The notes below the pieces were generated by a model that was not told where the DNA came from, did not search any database, and saw nothing but the letters and a program-made list of their open reading frames with translations. Made by a program: the position numbers and the translations under genes. A stretch of DNA of 13,574 nt from an uncultured Frankineae bacterium. GTDB taxonomy: Bacteria; Actinomycetota; Actinomycetes; Mycobacteriales; SCTD01. Of this stretch, positions 5,614 to 12,054 are shown one piece after another; the first letter of the stretch is position 1; each line of letters starts with the position of its first letter. Where the stretch lies: positions 1-13,574 of the forward strand of contig CADCUE010000083.1 in the NCBI GenBank assembly GCA_902805805.1. The letters run 5' to 3'.

Positions 5614-6471
5614 TCACCCGCGCGAGTCCTCGCCCCCGCGCCGGAGGTAGCGCTCGAACTCCTTGGCGATCGCCTCGCCGGACGCCTCCGGCAGGTCCAC
5701 GGCCGGCTCGCGCTCCTCCAGGTGCGCGATGTACTCGCTCACCTCGTTGTCGCCCGCCGCGATCTCGTCCACCGAGCGCTCCCACTCGCGGGCGTCCTCG
5801 GGCAGCTCGCCGAGCGGCACCGGCAGGTCGAGCAGGTCCTCGACGCGACGCAGCAGCGCGAGGGTGGCCTTGGGCACGGGCGGGGTGGACACGTAGTGCG
5901 GCACCGCCGCCCAGAAGCTGATGGCCGGCAGACCGGCCCGGGCGCACGCGTCCTGCAGGACGCCCACGATGCCGGTCGGCCCCTCGTAGCGGCTGCGCTC
6001 CAGCCCGTGCGCCTCGGTGGTGGCGAGGTCGGACGCCGTGCCGTTCACCGGCACCGGCCGGGTGTGCGGGCTGTCGGCCAGCAGGGCGCCGAGCGTGACC
6101 ACCATCTCGGCGCCGAGCTCGCGAGCGGTGGCCAGCAGCTCGTCGCAGAAGCCGCGCCAGCGCATGTTCGGCTCGTGGCCCTGCACCAGGACCACGTCAC
6201 GGTCGGCGCCGGGCGGGCTGCACAGCGAGAACCGGCAGGTCGGCCAGGTGATGGACCGCGAGCCGTCGTCGAGCAGGCGGACGAAGGGGCGGTTGACCTG
6301 GAAGTCGTAGTAGTCGTCGGGGTCCAGGGACGCCACCTCGCGGGCCTGCCAGGCGCTGCGCAGGTGCTCCACGGCGTCGGAGGCGGCGTCACCGGCGTCG
6401 TTCCAGCCCTCGAAGGCAGCGATGACGACGGGGCGCCGCAACGGCCCGAGGTCCCGGGTCAACCTGCTCAT
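5614..6471 (-). CDS. PAC2 family protein (proteasome assembly chaperone-like)
   Basis: 285-aa protein of the PAC2 fold, which is widespread in Actinobacteria and archaea and named after a eukaryotic proteasome assembly chaperone. Bacterial function is not established. Typical elements are PVVIAAFEGWNDAGDAASDAV (14-34), the DYYDFQVNRPFVR region (53-65), VLVQGHEPNMRW, a mid-segment LGALLADSPHTRPVPVNGTAS, and ISFWAAVPHYVSTPPVPKATLALL; the C-terminus is acidic and helical. The ATG at 6471 overlaps the upstream hydrolase stop as ATGA and has a good Shine-Dalgarno (AGGAAG, 6478-6483 on the minus strand) 6 nt away. A longer reading of the frame runs through the hydrolase gene and is a shadow. The order matches the PAC2 gene near metH in mycobacteria as I recall it. 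Soluble and cytoplasmic. Confidence 0.92.
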   Translation of the reverse strand: MSRLTRDLGPLRRPVVIAAFEGWNDAGDAASDAVEHLRSAWQAREVASLDPDDYYDFQVNRPFVRLLDDGSRSITWPTCRFSLCSPPGADRDVVLVQGHEPNMRWRGFCDELLATARELGAEMVVTLGALLADSPHTRPVPVNGTASDLATTEAHGLERSRYEGPTGIVGVLQDACARAGLPAISFWAAVPHYVSTPPVPKATLALLRRVEDLLDLPVPLGELPEDAREWERSVDEIAAGDNEVSEYIAHLEEREPAVDLPEASGEAIAKEFERYLRRGGEDSRG

Positions 6472-7382
6472 GCCGGGCTTCCTGCCCCGCCAGCGGCGGT
6501 TGCGACCTCGTCCACGGCGGCGCGTACGAGCCCGCTCACCAGGGCCGGCCACTGCAGCGGCACGTCGTGCACGGCGCCGGCCCAGCGCAGCAGCCGCGGC
6601 TGCGCGAGGGCCGTCCCGGCCCGCTCGAGGGCGGCCGCCCGGCCCGCGGACCACGGGCCGTCGTCGGACAGCCCCTCGCACACGACGAGCCACGCCGGGC
6701 ACCGCACCGACGGCAGCAGCGCGGCGGCATCGGTGTCGAGCAGGTCGTCGAGGATCGCCATGTGGGCCTCGAACGGCAGGCGGGCCCGGGCCAGCCCGTC
6801 CGCCCCGACGGCGAACAGCGGGAGCACCGCCTGCTCGACGGCTGGGGACCACCACGGTGCCCGGCCCGAGCGCATCCGCGCGCGCAGCTCGTCCGGGGGC
6901 AGGGCGGTCCGGGGCGGGGTGAGCAGCTCGCGGGCCTGCTCGCGCGACATCCCGGCCGAGCGCGGGGTCCCGAGGCCGCCGTCGACGGCCACCACCGCGA
7001 GGACGCGCTCGGGCGCCTCGGCGGCCATCCGCAGCGCCGTCGTCGCCCCCCAGGAGTGACCCACGACCACGACCCGCGACAGCCCGAGGGCGTCCAGCGC
7101 CGTCAGCGCGTCGGCCACCACGGTCGTCCCGTCGTACGGCCCCTCGGGACGCTCGCTGTCACCGTGACCGCGCTGGTCCAGCGCCACGACCGGCAGACCG
7201 CCCAGCCCCGGGACGACGAGGTCCCAGAAGCGCCGGGACGACGCCAGCCCGTGCAGCAGCAGGACGGGGACCCCGCCGTCCGCCGGCCAGCGGGTCGCGC
7301 GCAGCCGCACGTCGCGGCCCGGGACGTCGAGGTCGACGCCGCCGGCGACAGGAGGGCGCTCGACGAGAGGACGGTCGGTCAC
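6468..7382 (-). CDS. Alpha/beta hydrolase
   Basis: 304-aa single-domain alpha/beta hydrolase. Hallmarks are the oxyanion-hole strand VLLLHGLASS (His44-Gly45), DQRGHGDSERPEG (69-81), the nucleophile elbow VVGHSWGATTA with Ser110, and a C-terminal VHDVPLQWP with the presumed catalytic His272. The acid residue is not certain; Glu236 or Asp240/241 in VVCEGLSDDGP are candidates. It looks like an esterase, lipase or epoxide-hydrolase type enzyme, and the substrate cannot be read from the sequence. The GTG at 7382 is the only start codon near the N-terminus. A GAGGAGG Shine-Dalgarno (7395-7401, minus) lies 12 nt upstream, longer than usual. The ATGA overlap with the PAC2 gene makes a two-gene operon. 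It is divergent from metH. Confidence 0.9.
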   Translation of the reverse strand: MTDRPLVERPPVAGGVDLDVPGRDVRLRATRWPADGGVPVLLLHGLASSRRFWDLVVPGLGGLPVVALDQRGHGDSERPEGPYDGTTVVADALTALDALGLSRVVVVGHSWGATTALRMAAEAPERVLAVVAVDGGLGTPRSAGMSREQARELLTPPRTALPPDELRARMRSGRAPWWSPAVEQAVLPLFAVGADGLARARLPFEAHMAILDDLLDTDAAALLPSVRCPAWLVVCEGLSDDGPWSAGRAAALERAGTALAQPRLLRWAGAVHDVPLQWPALVSGLVRAAVDEVATAAGGAGSPA

Positions 7383-7427
7383 GGTCGTCGTGGTCCTCCT
7401 CGGTGCGGCTGCGGTCGGGGCGCGGTC

Positions 7428-7433
7428 AGGCTA
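7428..7433 (-). promoter_or_regulatory. Possible -10 element (TAGCCT, minus strand) of the hydrolase-PAC2 operon
   Basis: TAGCCT fits TAnnnT and would place the transcript start near 7421, giving a leader of about 39 nt that contains the GAGGAGG ribosome-binding site. This is a leadered gene, unlike metH on the other side. No -35 match is seen, and the hexamer could occur by chance. Confidence 0.3.
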
Positions 7434-7454
7434 GTGCCCGGCGCAGGCGCGGAC

Positions 7455-7490
7455 CGGCAGGCTGCGGCGCGCGATCGGTAGGCTGCAGCG
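7455..7490 (+). repeat. Imperfect 15-bp tandem repeat at the metH promoter
   Basis: CGGCAGGCTGCGGCG (7455-7469) and CGGTAGGCTGCAGCG (7476-7490) agree at 13 of 15 positions and start 21 bp apart, two helical turns. Only the second copy has the T that creates TAGGCT. The first copy lies in the -35 region. It could be a regulator site or a duplicated promoter remnant. Confidence 0.35.
7479..7484 (+). promoter_or_regulatory. Leaderless-type -10 element (TAGGCT) of metH
   Basis: TAGGCT ends 6 nt before the GTG at 7491. There is no Shine-Dalgarno and no room for a 5' leader, so a cobalamin riboswitch is not expected if this is the start site. Confidence 0.6.
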
Positions 7491-10400
7491 GTGCCTGCCG
7501 CTGTCTCGACCGAGGTCCCGAGCCTGCTGACGGCCCTGCGCGAGCGGGTCGTGGTCGCCGACGGGGCGATGGGCACGATGCTCCAGGCCGCCGAGCACAC
7601 CGGTGGGGGCCTGAGCATCGACGGGGACTTCCAGGGCCACGAGGGCTGCAACGAGATCCTCAACCTCACCCGGCCGGACGTCGTCCGCAGCGTCCACGAC
7701 GCCTACTTCGCCGTCGGCTGCGACGCCGTCGAGACCAACACCTTCGGCAGCAACTGGGCGGCGCTGGCCGAGTACGGCATCCCCGAGCGGATCCGGGAGA
7801 CCGCGCTGGCCGGGGCCCGCATCGCGCGGGAGTCCGCCGACCACTGGTCGACCCCGGACCACCCCCGCTGGGTCATCGGCTCGGTCGGACCGGGCACCAA
7901 GCTGCCGACCCTCGGTCACGCGCCCTACGCCAGGCTGCGCGACGCCTACCAGGAGCAGTGCGAGGCGATGGTCGAGGGCGGGGTCGACGCGATCCTCGTC
8001 GAGACCGCGCAGGACCTGCTGCAGGTCAAGGCCGCCGTGGTCGGGGCCCGCCGGGCCATGGCGGCGACCGGCCGCCGGGTCGCGCTGATCGCCCAGGTCA
8101 CCGTCGAGCTGACCGGGACCATGCTGCTCGGGTCCGAGATCGGCGCGGCGGTGGCCGCCGTCGAGCCGCTGGGCGTGGACGTGCTCGGCATGAACTGCGC
8201 GACCGGCCCGGCCGAGATGAGCGAGCACCTGCGCTACCTGTCGCAGCACGCCACCGTGCCGCTGTCGGTCATGCCGAACGCCGGTCTGCCCCAGCTGGGG
8301 CGCTCGGGCGCGGAGTACCCCCTCCAGCCGGCCGAGCTGGCCGACGCCCTCGAGGACTTCGCCCGGACGTACGGCGTCGGCCTGGTCGGCGGCTGCTGCG
8401 GCACGACGCCGGAGCACCTGCGGCAGGTCGTCGAGCGGGTGCGCGGTCGTGCCGTCGTCGCCCGCACCCCGCAGGTCGAGCCCGCTGCCGCCTCGCTGTA
8501 CTCCGCCGTGCCGTTCCGGCAGGACGCGGGCGTCCTCATGGTCGGGGAGCGGACGAACACCAACGGCTCCAAGGCCTTCCGCGAGGCCATGCTGGCGGGC
8601 GACTGGGAGAAGGTCGTCGACATCGGCCGGGAGGCCGTGCGGGAGGGCGCCCACCTCATCGACGTGTGCGTCGACTACGTCGGCCGCGACGGCGCGGTCG
8701 ACATGCGCGAGGCGGCCGCCCGCCTGGCCACCGCCTCCACCCTTCCGATCATGCTCGACTCGACCGAGCCCCCCGTCATCGAGGCCGGCCTGGAGTGCCT
8801 GGGCGGCCGGGCGGTCATCAACTCGGTCAACTTCGAGGACGGCGAGGGGCCCGACAGCCGGTTCGCGCGCGTGATGCCGATCGTCAAGGAGCACGGCGCG
8901 GCCGTCGTGGCGCTGACCATCGACGAGGAGGGGCAGGCGCGCACCGCCGACTGGAAGCTGCGCGTCGCGGAGCGCCTCATCGCCACGCTGACGGGGGAGT
9001 GGGGGATGCGCTCCAGCGACATCCTCGTCGACTTCCTCACCTTCACCCTCGGCACCGGTCAGGAGGAGTCGCGCCGCGACGGGCTCGAGACCATCGAGGC
9101 GATCCGCCGGCTCTCGCAGAGCCACCCGGAGGTCGGCACGACGCTCGGCCTGTCCAACATCTCCTTCGGGCTCAAGCCCGCCGCGCGGGTGGTGCTCAAC
9201 TCGGTGTTCCTGTCGGAGTGCCAGAAGGCCGGGCTCACGTCGGCGATCGTGCACGCCTCGAAGATCCTGCCGATGAACCGCATCCCCGACGAGCAGCGCG
9301 AGGTCGCGCTCGACCTGGTCCACGACCGCCGCCGGCCGGACACGCACCCGGACGGGGCGTACGACCCGCTGACCGCCTTCCTCGACCTGTTCGAGGGCGT
9401 CGACGCGCAGGACAGCGCCAAGTCGCGTGCGGAGCTGCTGCTCGAGCTGCCGCTCGAGGAGCGCCTGCAGCGACGGATCGTCGACGGGGAGAAGAACGGC
9501 CTCGAGGCCGACCTCGACGCGGCGATGGCCGAGGGTCGCAAGCCCCTGGCCATCGTCAACGACACCCTGCTCGCGGGGATGAAGGTCGTCGGCGAGCTGT
9601 TCGGCTCCGGCGAGATGCAGCTGCCGTTCGTCCTGCAGAGCGCCGAGGTCATGAAGACCGCGGTCGCGCACCTCGAGCCCCACATGGAGAAGGTCGAGGG
9701 CCAGGAGGGCAAGGGCCGGATCGTGCTCGCGACCGTCAAGGGCGACGTGCACGACATCGGCAAGAACCTCGTCGACATCATCCTGTCGAACAACGGCTAC
9801 ACCGTGGTCAACCTCGGCATCAAGCAGCCGGTCAACGCCATCCTGGACGCCGCGCAGGAGCACGACGCGGACGTCATCGGGATGTCCGGGCTGCTGGTCA
9901 AGTCGACGGTCGTGATGAAGGAGAACCTGCTGGAGATGAACTCCCGCGGGATCGCCTCGACCTACCCGGTCATCCTCGGCGGCGCTGCGCTGACCCGCGC
10001 CTACGTCGAGCAGGACCTCGACGAGGTCTTCGACGGCGACGTGAAGTACGCCCGCGACGCCTTCGAGGGCCTGCGACTCATGGACGAGCTGATGGCCGTC
10101 AAGCGGGGTGCCGTGGCCCCGGAGGTCTCCGCCGAGCGCGCGGCCAAGGACGCCGAGCGCAAGGCCCGGCACGCGCGCTCGCGGGCGATCGCGGCATCGC
10201 GCACGGCCCGCGAGCAGGCGCCCGCCGAGCCGGTCGGCCGCTCCGACGTCGCCACGGACAACCGCATCCCCGAGCCGCCGTTCTGGGGCCCGCGGGTGTC
10301 CAAGGGGATCGCCCTGGCCGACTACGCCTCCTGGATCGACGAGCGCGCGCTGTTCCTGGGGCAGTGGGGCCTGCGCGGCTCCCGCGCCGGGCAGGGTCCG

Positions 10401-11063
10401 TCGTACGACGAGCTCGTCGAGACCGAGGGCCGGCCGCGGCTGCGCGCACTGCTCTCGCAGGTCCAGGCCGAGGGCGTCATGCAGGCGGCCGTCGTCCACG
10501 GCTACTTCCCGGCGGTGTCCAAGGGCGACGACCTGCTCGTGCTCGACCCCGTCTCGGGCGGCGAGCGCTGCCGGTTCACCTTCCCCCGGCAGAAGCGCGA
10601 CCGGCACCTGTGCCTGTCCGACTTCTGGCGGCCGCAGGAGTCGGGCGAGGTCGACGTCGTGGCCTTCCAGGTCGTGACGATGGGCTCCCGGGTGTCGGAG
10701 GTGGCCGCGGACCTGTTCGCCCGCAACGCCTACCGCGAGTACCTCGAGCTGCACGGCCTGTCGGTGCAGCTCACCGAGGCGCTGGCCGAGTTCTGGCACG
10801 CCCGCGTGCGCGAGGAGCTGGGCTTCGCCGCCGAGGACGCGCGCGACCTGTCCGGCATCCTCAAGCTCGAGCACCGCGGCGCCCGCTACGCCTGGGGCTA
10901 CCCCGCCTGCCCCGACGTCGAGGACCAGACCAAGGTCGCCGAGCTGCTCGAGTGGAGCCGGATCGGCGTGGAGCTCAGCGAGGAGTTCCAGCTCACGCCC
11001 GAGCAGTCCACGTCGGCGATCATCGCGCACCACCCCGAGGCGAAGTACTTCGCAGCACGGTGA
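7491..11063 (+). CDS. metH: Methionine synthase, cobalamin-dependent (MetH)
   Basis: Transfers a methyl group from 5-methyltetrahydrofolate via cob(I)alamin to homocysteine, giving methionine. All four modules are present in 1190 aa. (1) Homocysteine domain, about 14-325, starting VVADGAMGTML, with zinc ligands Cys236 (GMNCATGP) and Cys302/Cys303 (GGCCGTTPEHL). (2) Pterin-binding domain, about 345-600, with VGERTNTNGSKAF and DSTEP. (3) Cobalamin cap and Rossmann domains, about 640-880, with GDVHDIGKN, where His754 is the axial cobalt ligand, then GMSGLLVKST and ILGGAALT. (4) AdoMet reactivation domain, about 930-1190, with the RxxxGYPACPD motif (Arg1132, Tyr1137). An Ala/Arg/Lys-rich linker (about 885-925) joins modules 3 and 4. 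GTG 7491 fits the TAGGCT element and family N-termini. Its TGA overlaps the next gene as GTGA. Confidence 0.97.
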   Translation: MPAAVSTEVPSLLTALRERVVVADGAMGTMLQAAEHTGGGLSIDGDFQGHEGCNEILNLTRPDVVRSVHDAYFAVGCDAVETNTFGSNWAALAEYGIPERIRETALAGARIARESADHWSTPDHPRWVIGSVGPGTKLPTLGHAPYARLRDAYQEQCEAMVEGGVDAILVETAQDLLQVKAAVVGARRAMAATGRRVALIAQVTVELTGTMLLGSEIGAAVAAVEPLGVDVLGMNCATGPAEMSEHLRYLSQHATVPLSVMPNAGLPQLGRSGAEYPLQPAELADALEDFARTYGVGLVGGCCGTTPEHLRQVVERVRGRAVVARTPQVEPAAASLYSAVPFRQDAGVLMVGERTNTNGSKAFREAMLAGDWEKVVDIGREAVREGAHLIDVCVDYVGRDGAVDMREAAARLATASTLPIMLDSTEPPVIEAGLECLGGRAVINSVNFEDGEGPDSRFARVMPIVKEHGAAVVALTIDEEGQARTADWKLRVAERLIATLTGEWGMRSSDILVDFLTFTLGTGQEESRRDGLETIEAIRRLSQSHPEVGTTLGLSNISFGLKPAARVVLNSVFLSECQKAGLTSAIVHASKILPMNRIPDEQREVALDLVHDRRRPDTHPDGAYDPLTAFLDLFEGVDAQDSAKSRAELLLELPLEERLQRRIVDGEKNGLEADLDAAMAEGRKPLAIVNDTLLAGMKVVGELFGSGEMQLPFVLQSAEVMKTAVAHLEPHMEKVEGQEGKGRIVLATVKGDVHDIGKNLVDIILSNNGYTVVNLGIKQPVNAILDAAQEHDADVIGMSGLLVKSTVVMKENLLEMNSRGIASTYPVILGGAALTRAYVEQDLDEVFDGDVKYARDAFEGLRLMDELMAVKRGAVAPEVSAERAAKDAERKARHARSRAIAASRTAREQAPAEPVGRSDVATDNRIPEPPFWGPRVSKGIALADYASWIDERALFLGQWGLRGSRAGQGPSYDELVETEGRPRLRALLSQVQAEGVMQAAVVHGYFPAVSKGDDLLVLDPVSGGERCRFTFPRQKRDRHLCLSDFWRPQESGEVDVVAFQVVTMGSRVSEVAADLFARNAYREYLELHGLSVQLTEALAEFWHARVREELGFAAEDARDLSGILKLEHRGARYAWGYPACPDVEDQTKVAELLEWSRIGVELSEEFQLTPEQSTSAIIAHHPEAKYFAAR

Positions 11064-11383
11064 GGGACCTGCTCGTCGAGGTCCTGCCCTCGTCGCTCTC
11101 GGGGGACCGCCGGGACCAGCTGCTCTACCTGCTGACCTTCGCGGTGCTCGGCGCGGGGACGCTGCTGTGCCTGGTGGCGCTGCGGCACGTCGTCCTCGAC
11201 GTCCCGGCCGTCGCGCTGGCCAGCGCGGGCGCCGCGGCGTGGCTGCTGTCCAACGGTCCCGCCGAGGGCGAGACGCTGGTCGTCGTGCAGCCCGGCAACG
11301 GGCTGGTGCTCGCCGATCTCGCCGTGCTGCCCGCCGGGCTGCTCGTGCTCGTCCTGTGCTGGCGCCGGCTGCGGTCGACGTGA
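11060..11383 (+). CDS. Small multi-pass membrane protein between metH and the HAD gene, unrecognised
   Basis: 107-aa predicted protein that I do not recognise. After a short charged N-terminus (MRDLLVEVLPSSLSGDRRDQ, initiator GTG) there are three hydrophobic segments at about 21-41, 45-64 and 83-101. The stretch between helices two and three (65-82) is polar, and the end is basic (WRRLRST). The reality of the gene rests on three points: its GTG overlaps the metH stop as GTGA; its own TGA overlaps the HAD start as GTGA; and the gap would otherwise be 316 bp of unexplained sequence inside a tight operon. It is easy to miss because its frame is open all the way back through metH. No catalytic motif is visible. 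Arg/Asp-rich N-terminal and Arg-rich C-terminal ends both suggest cytoplasmic exposure, but three helices conflict with that, so topology is open. Confidence 0.75.
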   Translation: MRDLLVEVLPSSLSGDRRDQLLYLLTFAVLGAGTLLCLVALRHVVLDVPAVALASAGAAAWLLSNGPAEGETLVVVQPGNGLVLADLAVLPAGLLVLVLCWRRLRST

Positions 11384-12045
11384 GCCTGCAGGCGGTCCTG
11401 TGGGACATGGACGGGCTGCTCGTCGACACCGAGCCGCTCTGGACCGTGGCCGAGCAGGAGCTGGCGGTCCGCCTGGGCGGCGTCTTCACCGCCGAGCTCA
11501 AGACGGCGATCGTCGGCACGCGGCTCGACGTCGCCGTGCCGCTGTTCCTGGAGCACCTGGGGCACCCGGTGACCGCCGCGTCGGTCGAGCAGAACGCCGC
11601 CTGGCTGCTGCGGCGGATGGTCGAGCTGTTCGCCCGCCCGTTGCCGCTGCGGCCGGGCGCCGCCGCGCTGCTCGCCGCCGTGGCGGCCGCGGGTGTGCCG
11701 CAGGCCCTGGTGTCCTCGTCCTACCGCGTGCTCGTGGACGCGGTCCTGGCGCACGGGACGGGACCGTTCTCGGTCACCCTCGCCGGCGACGAGGTGCGCG
11801 CCGGCAAGCCGTCGCCGGAGCCCTACCTGACGGCGGCGGCCCGCCTCGGCGTCGACCCGGTCCGCTGCGTCGTCCTGGAGGACTCGCCGGCCGGGGTGGC
11901 CAGCGGTGAGGCGGCCGGCTGCGCCGTCGTCGCCGTGCCGAGCGTGCCGGGCGTGGTGTTCCCGCCGGGCGCGCGGCGGCAGGTGGCGACCAGCCTCGAG
12001 CTCGTCGGCCCGGCGCTGCTGCAGGACCTGCTCGCCGCTGCCTGA
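11380..12045 (+). CDS. HAD-family hydrolase, beta-phosphoglucomutase-like phosphatase
   Basis: 221-aa haloacid dehalogenase-superfamily protein. Motif I is VLWDMDGLLVDTEP with nucleophile Asp9 and acid/base Asp11; motif II is ALVSSS (Ser112); motif III is the lysine in GKPSPEPY (Lys143); motif IV is VLEDSPAG (Glu167, Asp168). The helical cap between motifs I and II (about 15-85) places it in the class I, PGM/phosphatase-like group. Substrates of such enzymes are sugar phosphates, nucleotides or other small phosphoesters and cannot be assigned here. GTG 11380 overlaps the preceding stop as GTGA, putting it third in the metH operon. The longer reading upstream of it is in the wrong frame of metH and the membrane gene. 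It converges on the next gene, with the stops only 5 bp apart. Confidence 0.92.
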   Translation: MSLQAVLWDMDGLLVDTEPLWTVAEQELAVRLGGVFTAELKTAIVGTRLDVAVPLFLEHLGHPVTAASVEQNAAWLLRRMVELFARPLPLRPGAAALLAAVAAAGVPQALVSSSYRVLVDAVLAHGTGPFSVTLAGDEVRAGKPSPEPYLTAAARLGVDPVRCVVLEDSPAGVASGEAAGCAVVAVPSVPGVVFPPGARRQVATSLELVGPALLQDLLAAA

Positions 12046-12054
12046 CCCGGTCAG
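12042..12054. repeat. 13-bp palindrome containing both convergent stop codons
   Basis: CTGACC-C-GGTCAG is a perfect dyad centred on 12048. The plus-strand TGA of the HAD gene (12043-12045) and the minus-strand TGA of the CxCxxC gene (12053-12051) occupy symmetric positions. As RNA it would form at best a 5-bp stem with a 3-nt loop, so it is a weak terminator candidate; the symmetry may be a consequence of two stops placed close together. Confidence 0.35.

Noticed and set aside
6472..6855. Extension of the PAC2 protein upstream of its ATG
   Set aside because: It would run inside the alpha/beta hydrolase gene. The ATGA overlap with AGGAAG 6 nt upstream marks the real start.
7383..7490. Cobalamin riboswitch upstream of metH
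   Set aside because: The whole intergenic region is 108 bp, shared with a divergent promoter, and metH appears leaderless. No B12-box-like sequence was seen.
7403..11059. Open plus-strand frame running through metH in a second frame
   Set aside because: Shadow frame. Only its last 107 codons (11060-11383) look like a real protein, and these have their own coupled start.
7431..11519. Very long open frame on the minus strand opposite metH (over 1300 codons)
   Set aside because: Composition artefact of high-GC coding DNA. The translation is low-complexity and Arg/Gly/Asp/Val-rich without motifs, whereas the plus strand encodes an unmistakable MetH.
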